Assembly (NCBI GenBank): GCA_943704495.1
Contig: CALSCR010003490.1
Location: 1 to 61,159, forward strand
Length of the DNA stretch: 61,159 bases
From: Pigoraptor chileana
Lineage: Eukaryota; Opisthokonta; Filasterea
Direction: 5' to 3'
Below are positions 23,001-35,475 of this stretch, piece by piece. Positions within the stretch are counted from its first letter, which is position 1, and every line of letters begins with the position of its first letter. A program made the position numbers and the translations under genes. Below the pieces are notes generated by a model. The model made no database searches. It saw only the letters and a program-made list of their open reading frames with translations, and was not told where the DNA came from.

Positions 23001-24183
23001 TACGCATATATACATAGGCATACAGGCATTCATGCACGCAGAGACAACATATGTTGCATGCACGCGCACACATCCTGGTCTGTGACACAGATGGCGATCC
23101 CCACTGACCTCATTTCCCCGCGCACGCCAGTGACGGAGAGGCGCCCATGCAGCAGCTCATTCGCATCGTTTGGACGCACCAAATTGCTCACAGCCGTCAG
23201 AATATACGCAGTGTTGTTCTTAAAGTATCGAAACTCGTAATCAGTGCGCATGTTCACAAGACGCATTGTGATGTTGCCGTACCCTTGTGCATACGTGGGG
23301 CACTGCATGGGCAAGTGGGATACATGCATGCATGAGACCAAAAAAGTGAAAAGTTGTTAAAGAAGTTGCACGCACCACGCTTGTATAATCCACACTGAAA
23401 ATGGTTTCCAAAGGGGTGGGCGGGAGGGGGACGCGGGGGAAAATACACAGGTAGAGGCAAAGATGCAAGTGCATGCAGGCGTTGGGTGGATGTGAAATCA
23501 ATTGCGAGAGATAGCATGCTGTAATCCAGCGAGAGTCATGTACACTCAAAAGTGCCGCACCGCACAAACGCACCAATAAACCGCCCATATTGCCCTCATC
23601 CGTATGTGATGCATGCTTACTCACCCAGGTTGCCCATGCGTAGTCAACGTACGCCGAGTTGTCGCTGTAGGAGGGCGAATACACCGCGATCCAGTCGGTG
23701 GGTCCCGCATTTTCAACGCCACTCCACGAGATGACAACTTCATCCAGGCTATTGAATGTGTCCGGCGTGACCTTCAGCACTGCGCTCTCGGCCTGTTACA
23801 GTCAACATCACAAAGTTGGGAGGGTTGTGGTTTTGCGAACGTGAGTAAGTGGTACGTTGAAGCAACTCCATTTCAACCATTGTAAAGCTGCCGTGTGTTC
23901 AATCAAGCCGAATATACCATGAAAGAAGATGATTGCAGCGGAATGTGCAACAAAAAAACAAACATACGAGCGACACCGGTAGAGTGAGCACCTTGAAGTC
24001 TATCCTTTTGATGGCATAGTCTTCCGAGGCAGCCGGAGGGGCTGCCTCAGTCACGTGGTGCCACACATTCGCCGCCAAGCGACGCCACGCGGGAGGGGTT
24101 CGGTGAGCATCGATCCTGTCGACACTGAACGATGCAATGAGGAGCAGCGATGCAACCACAGCGAAGATGCGTGCGCGCCCCAT
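18792..24183 (-). CDS. Purple acid phosphatase, plant-type, secreted
   Basis: Dinuclear-metal phosphoesterase. Fourteen exons: 24183-23968, 23792-23625, 23302-23109, 22800-22691, 22260-22199, 21932-21880, 21564-21360, 21051-20964, 20692-20687, 20440-20297, 20021-19780, 19569-19523, 19196-19118, 18986-18792; 1809 bases, 602 residues. A signal peptide (FAVVASLLLIASF) starts the protein, then the N-terminal fibronectin-like domain seen in large plant phosphatases (WIAVYSPSY, RFRDPGF-type region, LMTGLEPDTRYYYS). The metal ligands are in place: D303 (GDMG), D334 and Y337 (GDISYARG), N367-H368 (GNHE), H470 (GFHRPMY), H509 and H511 (GHYHSYER). The GNHE motif needs a 6-base microexon. The exon 4/5 junction is the weakest: it gives His where most relatives have Asp before MC. 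It is probably secreted or vacuolar, and may act on phosphate esters or nucleotide sugars. Confidence 0.93.
19436..19512. repeat. 27-bp tandem repeat in phosphatase intron 12
   Basis: Three units of about 27 bases containing CTGTGGCACC and AAACAAACAAAAA, ending about ten bases from the exon 12 donor. Confidence 0.8.
20199..20243 (+). repeat. Dispersed repeat, intronic copy
   Basis: Copy of the 46-bp repeat with one base missing near its start. It lies in the intron between phosphatase exons 10 and 11, in the antisense orientation to the gene, and is followed by a CT-rich tract. Confidence 0.85.
20687..20692 (-). other. Six-base microexon of the phosphatase gene
   Basis: On the minus strand this reads GAAATC, preceded by TTGCACAG and followed by GTGAGT. 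It joins exon 8 (ending in phase 1 with G) to exon 10 (starting AC) and supplies Gly-Asn and the first base of His in the invariant GNHE motif. Without it the motif and its metal ligand Asn are lost, though frame is kept. Confidence 0.88.
21115..21124. other. Assembly gap inside a poly-G tract
   Basis: Ten N bases with a G run at 21099-21114 on one side and 21125-21132 on the other. It lies in the intron between phosphatase exons 7 and 8. The true G-tract length is unknown. Confidence 0.95.
22450..22646 (+). repeat. (TG)n array in phosphatase intron 4
   Basis: TG dinucleotide array of about 195 bases with an internal duplication: two similar halves of about 90 bases, each with a GTGTGCGTGTGTG core and GTATGTATG interruptions. 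Confidence 0.9.
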
Positions 24184-24380
24184 TTTTTCCGCTCCGAGTG
24201 ACGGTAATGTGTTGTTGACCACTGAGAGTACATGCACCTTTCTTTCTTTCGGGCGGTGACTTTGACAGGTGCAAGCAACATCAATCACACGCCACACGCA
24301 ACGCGTTCCAGAATGCATGCGTGACCCGCCAACAGCAGACCCACTGTTCTCTGCAATCCACACAGACACACACGCACACA

Positions 24381-24460
<80 letters not shown>

Positions 24461-25014
24461 TACTGCTGCCGTCGGCACCTTGTCACCCGATAGGTCAGAT
24501 GTCCCGTCACAACGAGCCCACACTGTGTATGGCTGTGAACTGCCGAATGGGATCCGCATGCCACTGATATGTTCTGATTGGACGCCGCAAACGGCCAATC
24601 GCACACTCGCGTCAGTCCTTGTGCGTGCACTGTTACAATTCCAGGCGGCCATTATTCAGACGCACACAGATCCAACTCCTACACATATGCATATTCTCAT
24701 ACTCAGACGCCCTGAAAGAGAGGGCACACCGGAACTTGAAAGTCGAGAGCAGCTAGCGTGAGTATAGCACGGATAACCAGGAAAGTCGAAAGTCGGTTGT
24801 TGACACTTCCGTCAGTTCGAAGCTTAAATGAAAATGGATCCGTGTCTCCTACATATAATCCTCAGCTTCAGCTAATCAGCACTAGCAGACCAACGTACTG
24901 CAATATCTTCTAAGACCATAAAAGCCTCAGCATTATTTAGACAATAGATTAACGTTGTTAGTTGCAAAATATAAAATGAAAAATCTGATAAAAGATAAAC
25001 ATCGACAAGGCCAT
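24184..25014. other. Phosphatase promoter side and ORC4 3' spacer
   Basis: 831 bases between the phosphatase start and the ORC4 stop. A nearly pure (CA)n tract occupies about 24360-24455, roughly 200 bases upstream of the phosphatase ATG. Nothing else is recognised. Confidence 0.55.
24376..24455 (+). repeat. (CA)n microsatellite upstream of the phosphatase gene
   Basis: About 80 bases of pure CA dinucleotide preceded by a short CACGCACACAGA patch. Confidence 0.95.
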
Positions 25015-25552
25015 TTACTCGAGCCACTGCGTGCCCCATTGCCGCAAAGAAGTTGGGCAGTCGGCGTACTTGTTCAGCGCCTCAACAATTTGCGGCTGTT
25101 CGAGAAGCAATCGCACCATGCGATACTCGCGTGGCATGGACGCAGCCGCACCCGAGTCGGCGGGGCATGTGAACTCGAGGTCAGAGAGATGCTCAAACGC
25201 CTGCAAACAAATAAGACATACGACATTGGCACGACAAAGAAGAAGCGGATGATGATGAGGGAAGAAGAAGAGGTAGAAGAAAAGGAGATGAGGTGGTGGC
25301 AGGGCAAGAATAGCCACCACACACGAATAATTGCAGTAAAGATGGCAAGTGCTTAGGAAGACGATTAGTTTCTAGCTGTGAGAGATCATCTGAAGAGAAA
25401 TGACGGAATCCCAACCCACGCCCTTTGTTGGGCTTTGCACAGAAACGACATCACGTGTTCAATGTAGACAAACACACAAAGGAATGCACAAAACACATAC
25501 CACAACATATGAACACCCAGCCACGCCGACACACCCACACACCTCCACACAC

Positions 25553-25594
<42 letters not shown>

Positions 25595-28126
25595 TATACA
25601 ACACGGCACCTTCATTGCGACAGGTTTTGAGAAAAAGTCGACGGTCCTTGTGTTTCCCATTGCGAATTTCTTGTATTCGTCGTAAACCATCGCGAAATTG
25701 AAGGGCTCACCCTCGATTCGGTCGACAACGCGGCCCATTGCGACAATGAGACAGAGCTCGAGTACAGAGGCGCCTGAGACGGCAGAGAGTGCGCGGAAGC
25801 GTGCCAATTGAGAAGACCCGGAAGAGGATGCCGAACAATACACCATCGCACATTTGCTTGTACGGAAAAGGTTACATGCACCCAACGTGCAGCAGCTTAT
25901 TACCAGCACACATACTCACACACTGGACACAGATGGACATACTTAGACGAACAAACGTCCCCGTACAAAAGAGACAGGGACAACACGCAATATGCACGTA
26001 CCCTGAAGCAGTGCCGCCTTTGCATCCAGTGACTGCGATTGTACGCACTCGTACAGAAAGGCGGGTTCAAGAAAGGGATTCGCCGAGCTTATTCTCCAAA
26101 GCGCACCGGCCTGTGGAGAGCACACACAAGCATACATATGCACAGACAAACACATAAACCTGTCTTAAGTTTCATACGCGTTCGCTTGTGGACGCAGCCA
26201 CAAAGGGGCATGGTTATTGTGTGGCCCTGATCTTGACCTTCAAAGTAAAGGAAACGACGTCCCATGTGCAAACTGGCGACATCGAACACCCACCACAAAT
26301 CCAAACAGAGAGCGGAAGCTCTTGTCAAGGTCATACTGACGTCGCAAGTACGACACGACGGAGCTATCGGCAACAAATGCCTGGCGGAGAATAAGACAAA
26401 TACTGGTGAGTGCCCATAGCACTGACGCATATGCAAACAACATCCCTCCACTGATAAGACGCACACTAAAATGACCCACCACTATTCGCGTGTTCCAATC
26501 GGCCGCAAACGCAGAGTGAGGGAAATCACTTCCAAGGGTGAGGACGTCCTTCAGTGTGGCAGTGTAAACATCAAACGAATATGTGCAGAAGCAGTGGATT
26601 TGTCGGTGGGAGTAGCGGCTCTTGACGCGCTTTTCAAGCATTTCGACGGCATCCTACACACACACACACACGTACATACACACACACACACACACATACA
26701 CGGGCGACCGATTACAAGACAATTTTCACCACATATGGGATAGAGTGAGTGAGTGCGACAAATGTAATCAAGCACGTAACAGAACAAATAAGACACGATA
26801 AACAGGTCATATACATACACAACACGTGGCAAGAGAGGTCGAACCCCCACGTAACAAGCTGTTACACACCAGTCGGCACGTGATTCCCACGACGGCGATC
26901 GGAGTTTGTGGCGATTGGCATATGTCAAACAAATTGTAAAGAAGAGTTTGCCGTGGATGTGTCGTGAAGAGATCAAACTCATCGAGCACAAATACGACAG
27001 CCTGTGTGTGTGCGAATGTGTGCGTGCGTGCGTGTGTGAGTGTGAGTGAGTAAGATGTAGGATCCAAGTCAGTGTCTTAGGCGCTGTGCCCATGGAGTGA
27101 GCAAGAGAGTGAGTGGAAGTGTGTGCATGCTTTTGTGTGCATGTGCTTCCATGTGTTTGTTAGGGCAAGTCGGAAAGAGCTGTGTTTTTTACACGCTTAC
27201 CGATAGGATAAAAGCGATTTGACAACTCCAGACATGTCACATACGCCCATGCATATGGATGCCAAATCACAACAGAAAAGGTAGAGCAAGAACACAGAGC
27301 CAAAACAGTTCAACGGAGACATTCCTAGGATGCATGCACGCACATACCTTGCTGTCCTTATTCCCTCTCCTGAACACACCCAGCAGGTGCGCAAGTGTCT
27401 CGGCAAACGACGCCTTTGCATACTTTTCAACGTCACTTTCCGCACACAACTGCCGCGCGATGGCGTCCAGGGCAAGTCGGTCGTCCGTGTGAAGTAATCC
27501 ATTTAGATGCACCTCAATGTATGGGCACTCTCCGGGACAGTTATTGTAAGGTTGGTGCAGCTCCCGCAATGCATGCCTGAGGATGAAAGTCTTTCCACTT
27601 CCACGAGGGCCGATTAACAGCACGGAATTGCCTTCGCCGTGGTGCACAGTCCGCCGAAGAAGATCAAGCAGTCGCCTGGAGTGCATGGTGGGGGTTGCGT
27701 GGGTTGGGGTGAGGTGGAGCAGATCATGTGCATGTGACATCCCACATCCCACACGTGAGATGAGCGGTCGATCATGAAAGCTGCATATATGCGTGGGAGT
27801 GATGAGAGGAGTGCAGGTCGAAACTTTGGGCTGCTTACACACGCGGCCAAGATTTAAGAGCATAAAACTCACGTGCGCTGGTCGACGAGATGCAATGGGA
27901 CGTCATTGTGAATGAAATCGTCAGACAAACGGAACCTCAGAAAAGTCTGCGCATCGAAACAAGCGATTATTGTTTGAGCGCTGCACCATGTTCACCCTTT
28001 CGTGACCCATTCTAACTACAAATGAAAACTTGTTGTATACATTGCCGACTCTTAGTGATCCACTTCAGTTAGCGCCACACAGAAAAACTTAACTACCTGT
28101 GCATCTGCTACGACCTCTTCTTCCAT
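25015..28126 (-). CDS. ORC4: Origin recognition complex subunit 4
   Basis: AAA+ subunit of the replication origin recognition complex. Nine exons: 28126-28097, 27946-27873, 27675-27348, 27001-26870, 26653-26480, 26380-26294, 26110-26002, 25773-25610, 25200-25015; 1284 bases, 427 residues, against 436 in human. Walker A is GPRGSGKT (57-64) and Walker B is VFVLDEFD (147-154). Next comes a stretch almost identical to human ORC4 ([20 protein letters not shown]), then [14 protein letters not shown], the lid region that holds the ORC4 arginine finger. The winged-helix part contains [10 protein letters not shown] and [13 protein letters not shown]. The first exon codes only ten residues ([10 protein letters not shown]). 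Introns contain CA and TA tracts and one dispersed repeat. Nuclear, DNA-bound, by family knowledge. Confidence 0.96.
25556..25600. repeat. (TA)n tract in ORC4 intron 8
   Basis: TA dinucleotide tract of about 40 bases starting just inside the exon 8 donor. A (CA) stretch precedes it. Confidence 0.9.
27057..27098 (-). repeat. Dispersed repeat, intronic copy
   Basis: Reverse-strand copy (GTCTTAGGCGCTGTGCCCAT core) in ORC4 intron 3, in the sense orientation of that minus-strand gene's complement. Confidence 0.82.
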
Positions 28127-28617
28127 TTTTCGGCGCTATGGACAAGCAACAATACCGAGATTGCAGAACGACAAATTGTACAAGAGAGCGAGAGAGAGAA
28201 GGAGAGCATGTGCCATGCAGTTTACGGGTGATAGATAGATGAAGCATAATACTTGGTAATCTCGCTGCAGTGGTCGCCGTCAGTTAGGGTTCTTTGATTA
28301 CAGGCTACCGATAGGGTTAATGTGCCGATGACCAGAGAATCACTTCACTTTAGTACATTGAGAGTGATCCCATATTCGAGCTGAAGCCGAGGTGGATTGT
28401 GCTCAGTCTCTCGCTTTCCGTGCGGCCTGTGTGTCAGTGTGTTGTCGCATCTGCCACATTTTAATTTCAGCGAGGTGGAATGCACGCGCATCGGCGGCTT
28501 TATTTGCATGATGTTTTGCTAAGGTTGGTGAAGCGCACTCGTAATTGCATCACAGTTGCGAGGCGGTTCGCGACAAGTAATTCATCCAATATTCCAAGTT
28601 GTCGACTGCTGCGCTGC
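28127..28617. promoter_or_regulatory. ORC4 upstream region and glycosyltransferase 3' spacer
   Basis: 491 bases, no gene seen. It must hold the ORC4 promoter and the 3' UTR of the upstream glycosyltransferase gene, both on the minus strand. Confidence 0.45.
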
Positions 28618-31600
28618 CTACTTTGCATTCGCCAAAATGCGCACGGAGTCCCATCCCTTGCACAAGTGAGGGGACAAGATTGCACTGCGTGCGTGCGGAG
28701 CAATGTTGCCGGACCATTTCACCATGCGCCGCCCATACTCCTCCACAAAGATTGCGAAGAATTGTAGGATGAAGTCGGTCGACAGATATGTGCGGACAAA
28801 CCTGCAAAGATGCACACATGCACACACACACACGTTATGGTGAGTTGATAGATACTTTTTCACACACATACACACGCACACATATACACACGCATACCGA
28901 CACTATGCCCAAGGCACGCGCACTCCATATGACACAAACCATGACCGGTCATTAACACAATAACACTGACATCCCAACTGCGACGAATACGCGACAAAGC
29001 ACCAATTCAAAACAAAACAACACCAGACACGCAACACGGCACGGGAAGGCACGCACTTGTTTGCGCGTTGGACCATCGCCAGCGCAACATCGTCATTGAC
29101 GACCGCCCACTCAATGCGTTCCGCGAGATCACTGAGATCCGCCTTGACCGCGACAAAGTGCACGGATGGCTGCAGCCACCTGTACCAATATTCAACCCGC
29201 GACGGCGTCTGCACGAAGACCAGCGATGTCCCCGCAAGCGCCTCCCTCAGTGCATCGCCCTCGCAATCATCCCCGCTGTCGGCTATGAGCACAAACCTGA
29301 ATCGGTCGCGCTCGGCGGCAGACATCGGAGGGACCGTTGTGATACTAGCCTCTTTCGCCCATTCTCTGGCCTCCCGAGGGTCGAAAGGTATGCTCGTAAT
29401 CCCCGCATCGATGATGTCTGAACGCTCCCGGGACAGGCGAATGAGATCCAAGCGTGTTTTGGATGTCAGGGCACCGCGGAAGAGTGCCTTTGGCACCTTT
29501 TTCGCCCACGGAACAGGGTCTCTTGGTCCCTCGCTGTTGCGGAGAGTCCCGTTCTTCATGTGCCACTTGTCGCTCCACAGGAGACTGGCTCTCGGCGCAA
29601 GAAGTGCAGCATCGTCTGACGGGGCCTTGCACGTGACCACGATGGGGATGCGCTGTGCGGGGGGCGATCGACTGGGACGATGCGGACGAAATGAGGCGAC
29701 AATGTCGATGCTCAGCATGTCGGCACGTGCCGCGAGGTACATGAGGAGCGGAATGAGGGCCTTTGTCTCCGCCCGTGCGCGGTGATCGTCGTATGCGACA
29801 CCTGTGCACGCCGACACAAAGAGGCGCCCACCAATCATCTGGAAGCGCGCGGCTGTCTGCATTGCGTCGGGATCGAGCATGAGCGCCGCGTGTGCATCGG
29901 ATACGCCCTTTGGATCGATCGACGCCCACCCGACGAAGGCGTCCTTGATCGCCTCATACACCTCCCTTGGGGCATTCCACGGCTTCCACGGCATGGACGG
30001 CAGGAGGGCGTCGTAGTCACAGTCGCGGAATACCCACCCGAGGTCGGCGATGTCACCTCCCATCCCCGACGGAGAATCGCCGCACGTGAGCGACTGCGCC
30101 AGCTTCTTTGCGAGCGCTCGCTTGTCAGAATCAGCGGCGACAGCCGGCGACGATCGGCCCCTCCTCGCTAGGTCACGTGCCACGGCCTGCTCCACTTGGT
30201 GCGTCAGACTGCGGTGCGACTCTCCCCACGCGTGACTACCGCGAAGTTCGCTTGAAATGGGCTGCATCTGCATGTTTGCGAGATCAATTTCGTCGACAAA
30301 AGCCCTCATTGCCTTTGCAACGGCAAGAATTGGAACCTGTGCCCATGCAGGCCGTGCAGACGCAAGGCGTCCAGACAGAATACTGGCGCCGTCCTTGCCA
30401 CACGGAGGCTTTGCGCACTGTGTTGGCGTCGCCGCAAACAGGAACGGCCAGCGCAGACCCTTGTCGTCGGTGGTGTCCTGTGGGTCTCCCGCGGTGTCCA
30501 CTAAATTGTGTTGCAGACCGGGCGAGGTGATGTCTCCCAGTGGTCCGCTTGCGACTGCAATCAGTGGAATGGATGCGGCGATGGCGTCGAGTGCAACCAG
30601 CGATCGATCGTCGGCACGTGACGGCGCAATGACGCAGCTTGCGGAGAGAATCGCCTCTGCCAAAATGGATGCCGATGACGTGTTTAACGCGCCAGCGTAA
30701 GCGCCCGTGTGCACTGTCAGCGAAAGCTGCAAGAGTTGGAAGTAGAGGTGAGTGGGACGGCCGATAGCGAGAGATATATATCTTCTGTTAATCGAAACCC
30801 ATTATGCCCATGCGGACCCATCGACTGCGTCTGAAAAATAGAGAGGGGTGAGCGAATGGGAGCAGAGCACCAAACATGCGAACACTTACTGAGGGGCTTC
30901 CAGGTCGCGAGTACTTTGTCCGCAACAGCGCCGCGGCATCCGGATCGACTGCACCTGACACAATGTGGACATCGAGTGTTACCTTCTCCTCCGACGAAAA
31001 CTCACGCGCGTATGCTGCCAACACCACGTCGAGTGAGTGTCTGGACGTTCCACTGCCAATAAAGACAAATTTTCGGGTTCGACCCTTGCGTTTCTCATAC
31101 ATGCGGAGGGTTTGCACATCCATTCCGGACGCACAGTCTCCGTCTCCAAGACATGGGACATAGGTTCCAACTCCTGACGGGACCACGCCGATGCGCTCCG
31201 TGGTCACCCCGGCGGCTACCAGGACATTTTTCGACGCGGTCGATGGAACAACGACCCGGTCTGCGGACGCCTCCAGCCACTGCGCGAACTCCAAAGAAAC
31301 AGCGCCATACGGAGCCTGTGCGAGGACGACAAGTGCCCCTCCGGTGTGCTTCAGCGCACTGGCATAGGACGGCGGCGTGCCGTGCAGGACAACCGCATGT
31401 GGGGCGAATGCATCATGCACGTCCAGTACGTCGTCATCGTCCCTGTCATTCTCGACCGGAACATTCTGTTCGAACATATATGCGAGCGCCTCTTGCTCCT
31501 CGCGCCTCTGGGCGGTGAGTGACACGTGGCGACTGGCAGAAGAGGGGTTACGCAACTGCGTCGTGGGAGTGGAGATGACGTCGATGCCCGGATGCGACTG

Positions 31601-34300
31601 CAGTTCCGAAAGGTATCTGTCCCCAAGGAGTTGGTCCTCGTGGAGATATTCCCATTCGGCATCAACCTTGTTTGTCTGCGACATTTTGTAACCCTCCGAT
31701 CGAGCAGTTACGCCGAATGCATGTGTGGGACCAATCCAATGCAAACGAATGGGATAGGGTCCCTCCGATGACGGCACGGGATTGCGCGTGGTTGTGCCGC
31801 CAATGGTCCGCAGCGTCGCGCCTTGTTTGTCTCCACCATTGTCCACCACCAGCAGCGCCGCACGCACATCAAACATGTCGCGGGCCACAGTGAGAGAGAG
31901 TGTGCGTGGCAAGGACGCCGACTGTGCGGCCATCATTTTCAGAAGCTTGACTCCCGAAGCGGTCTCTGATGTAATGGGCGCCGGAAATTCTGGTCTGTAG
32001 AAATAGCGCGTCTCTGCAGATTCGACGTATTTTTGATTGCACGCGTCGACACTGTCCGACGGCAGACACAGGTCCCCATCACCCGCCATTGTGGATGTCA
32101 CGCCAAAGATGCCCTCCGGAGTGAGCAGCGGCGAATGCATCGTAAAGCGAAGCATGAGACCGTGTTGGGATCTCCGGAGGATGTGGAGGGACATGTCGTT
32201 GACGATCCACCCGCGCACGTCGAGCGTGAAAGACCAATGCACTATGCGAACGTTTATCGAGGGAAGTAGAGACCTCACAATCACCTTCACGACCCTCTGC
32301 TCGTCCCTGTCGGCGTGGTGTGATTTCAGGCGGTACAACTTTCCCTCCTGAAGCTCCTGAGTTCCCATGACGACCGTTCCGGATGCGCCATCAACCACAA
32401 TGGTGTTTTCCGCGTCACCCCAAAATGTGACGGCGATTCCCGCAATGACGTCGGGTGCGAGGTTTAGAGAAACGAGCGAGGATGCCAGCGGTGCGGCACG
32501 TGGCCACGCACGTGATGAGGATCCCCGAGTAGCTGAGTCTGGGAACAGGCCCGCCGCCATTGGGACGGCAACTTTTGCGCGGGTCGAAGGCTCGTACACG
32601 TGCCCTATCACAACAGCCTCCACTGTCGCAAATAGAGAATATGTATTCTGTGGTTGCATTTTTGGAAACGGAACGACATGTTCGCCAAATGTACTCAGGA
32701 GACCAGCGCCCGCGACCAGAATACCAGCATGTGCGCTCTCGAAGGTGGTTGACGCTGCCTTTGTGCCTCGCCTCTTCCCACTGGAAGCGAATGCGGAGAG
32801 GGAGAGTGCATCACACGCAAGCGGGGCTGCTGCATGGCCTCGTGACGGGACGGCACTTGCCTTATCGCTCGAAAGACACAGCTGCGCGAGTATACGCGAC
32901 GCCGCGTTTTTCCACGGGGACGCGTGTGCAAAGGCCAATGCATTGCGATGGACAGTGCCCTCTGCCGAGATGGCCGCCTCCGCAACAGTCGCCTTCCAGT
33001 CCTTCGGTTCCTCCGACTCATCCTCGTTGTCAGGAACATCGACTCGCAGCGTCTCTGCCACGAGTTCACCGACCTGTACGGACGAAAATGCAACTGTCAC
33101 GTGTTTCCCCATCGCCACCGCTGCCATCGCAACTCCTGTCGCCGCCACGTTCCTCGATGCAACAACAAGACAGCTGCAACCCTCGATTAATTGCATGAGC
33201 ATCTTGTCGTCTGTGTCCAATCCGGTTGCAAGTAAACGCACGCGGCCGTGCACTTCCAGGGAACGGGCAAACTCTTGCAGTCGATCCACGTTGTTTACGC
33301 CGACAATCGCAAGGATTGCTTGCGGTGCGGCATTGAGTATGGCTGGCATTGCCGTAACTATGGCCTCCGCGGCCGCGTCCGCCCCGGATGCCGTAGCTGC
33401 ATACACAAGCGCATACGGTGTGGAGAAGCCCAGTTCTTTCCGGGCGTTCTCTGCGATGGTACGTGCCATATCCACGGAAGCAGCGGCCTCAAAGCGATTG
33501 CCGCCAAATGACGGGGACATGACGATGATGTTTGTTCTTTCGACCCCATAATTGATCTCCAAAGACGCCGCGTCCGACTCAAAAAACACGCCGATCTTGT
33601 CAACATGCGCAATGTGCATGGATAACGCCTTCCATTCGTTCCGTGCAGTGGCAACCGGCACCAAAGGAACGACGAGAAGCGTCGGCGTGCGTCCACGCAG
33701 CGCACTAACAATCGGCATGAGCTCCCACCCACATGCATCGTACATGTCGGGCTCGTACACCATTACGACGAGGGCATATCCCGCGCGCGCAAGACCCTGT
33801 CCCCATGCATCGCGCAGTGCTCCTGTAGGATCTCGATCGCCGCCACGGAGATCAAGGGGTGCACGTGTGCGGTAAGCCCGATGTGTCTGTGGCGTGGGGT
33901 GCCATGGCGATGCGGATGACATTTTTGTGCGGATGAGGGCGACATCCACTTGCAGGTCGACTGTTGATGCTTGGCTTTCATCGCTGCGAAGAAGCCGCTG
34001 AAGAGAACCGAATCCGTCCTCCAAAAGATGGACGGCGCAGTGTCCTGTCACACACAGGCGCATCGAAAGTGTCGACACAATTGCAACGGGAACGACATCT
34101 TTCTGCAGTGGAAGAACACCGCTGCCAACCTCATCTGTGACTCCGTCTCGATCGATTCCGGATATTATAATGCCGAGTGAGGAGGAGATGGCAACATTCG
34201 AGGAGTTTAGGTAAAAGAAGAGTGCAATGGCCGCGACCAACACAGCGACAATTCGACGCCGACGAACAAAGTTCGCGCGGCACATGCGAAGGAGCACCAT
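28618..34300 (-). CDS. Giant type II membrane glycosyltransferase: two GT4-like regions plus GT90 (CAP10)
   Basis: Three exons: 34300-30890, 30726-29057 and 28801-28618; 5265 bases, 1754 residues. The start MVLLRMCRANFVRRRRIV followed by VLVAAIALFFYL is a basic cytosolic tail and signal anchor, as in Golgi enzymes. A GT-B/GT4-like half lies about 200-470 (LVYAATASG, then CLVVASRNV and GVAMAAVAMGK). A second GT4-like unit lies about 880-1200 (RKFVFIGSGTSRHSLDVVL, AEAILSASCVIAPSR). The C-terminal 350 residues match CAP10/GT90, the POGLUT and capsule xylosyltransferase family: KVPKALFRGALTS, then SLVFVQTPSRVEYWYRWL with PSVHFVAVKADLSDL. Exon 3 completes the GT90 end (FVRTYLSTDFIL). Acceptors and donor sugars cannot be read from sequence. 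The GT4 assignments rest on fold-like patterns and are less certain than GT90. Confidence 0.85.
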
Positions 34301-35475
34301 CGTTGAGAGTCAAAAACACACAAAGCAATGTGTCCGTCGCAGAACTGATGCCCAATCAGTGGTACGAATTCACAAGGCCCGCTGCCCGACCAAGTCCACC
34401 ACACAAGAAATTGGCTAGCGGATCTCCCGGCGCAAGTTTCCACTGTTAGCTCACTGTCGAGGATCGCCGCCAGTACAGCCAGTCGCCGTGCAGTCTTACT
34501 TACGTATGTGCATTCAGTTACGAACCGAGTCGGTCAGCAATTGGAGCTCGAGTGGCACAGGCCGCGTATCCCACTCGCGAAGGCACACAGACAGGTCTGC
34601 TTACAACCACCCTGACAAGGAGCGTCGCTCTACTGCATTATTTGGTCAGATTTGCTTGCAATCCTGCAGTCACTTCAATTCTTCCTCTTCCGGTAATTCC
34701 GCACATAAAAAGCGCGGTTTCGGCTCCTGGGCTGTTGCTCGGCTGCCGAGAGTCAGTCTACTGCCACGACAGCGCCAGCCGTTGTGAGATGAAAGCCCAA
34801 TAGATTAAAACGGTTGCATTGCAGTGCAATTCAACTTCACAGATGAACCCCTTGTAGAGATGCGAGATGATGCGAGACAGCCGCAGGGGATACGTGTGGG
34901 TCCCCGTGGGTCTGTCGGGTCGAATGGCCGCCCGCGTGCACACAGTCCACCTTACTTGGACTGGCATGTGGACACACATAGGATGTGTGGGCTTTCATGC
35001 CCCGGGCACAGTGATGTGGGACGCATCGTATTTTGCCACAAAACGGAGGCGTCGCTCAATTCGACAGCCCCGGGCAAAGTGACGGCCATTGACAGCTGTT
35101 TGATGGGACAGTTTTTCACTCGCAAAAATTGGCAGAGAGCTCGCTTAAAAGCCCCTCGCATTCCCCCGCGCGAATTGCGCCGACAGACTGACAATCTTCC
35201 TGTCGACAAAATTGCTACTGCGGCAGTGAGATTTAATGTCCAGAGTGTGTTCAAGTAACACATTTCGAATACGGATGCCACATGCTTCTCGCACTTCAAC
35301 CCCTTTTTGTTATTATTTTCTAGTATTCCGTTGTTTACTGTTATACACATGGACCAACAACCGCGGCGTGGTTTCCGACGTCAAAAGCCAATGTAACTCA
35401 ACCCCTGTCGTGCTCTTGTTACGCCTCCTTTCAGAAATGGAGTATTCAATACTTTATGGTTGAGTGCGTAATAAT
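34301..35475. promoter_or_regulatory. Divergent promoter region of the glycosyltransferase and chromodomain genes
   Basis: 1175 bases between two divergent starts. Open frames on both strands (for example 34824-35258 plus and 34952-35350 minus) overlap each other and match no family I know. I see no clear core-promoter element. Confidence 0.4.

Noticed and set aside
32367-33551. 394-codon plus-strand frame inside the glycosyltransferase
   Set aside because: Antisense to a 3.4-kb exon with clear glycosyltransferase and anchor features; low-complexity Ala/Ser/Thr content and no recognisable domain.
34824-35258. 144-codon plus-strand frame in the divergent spacer
   Set aside because: No family signature, overlapped by an equally long minus-strand frame, and no convincing splice or start context.
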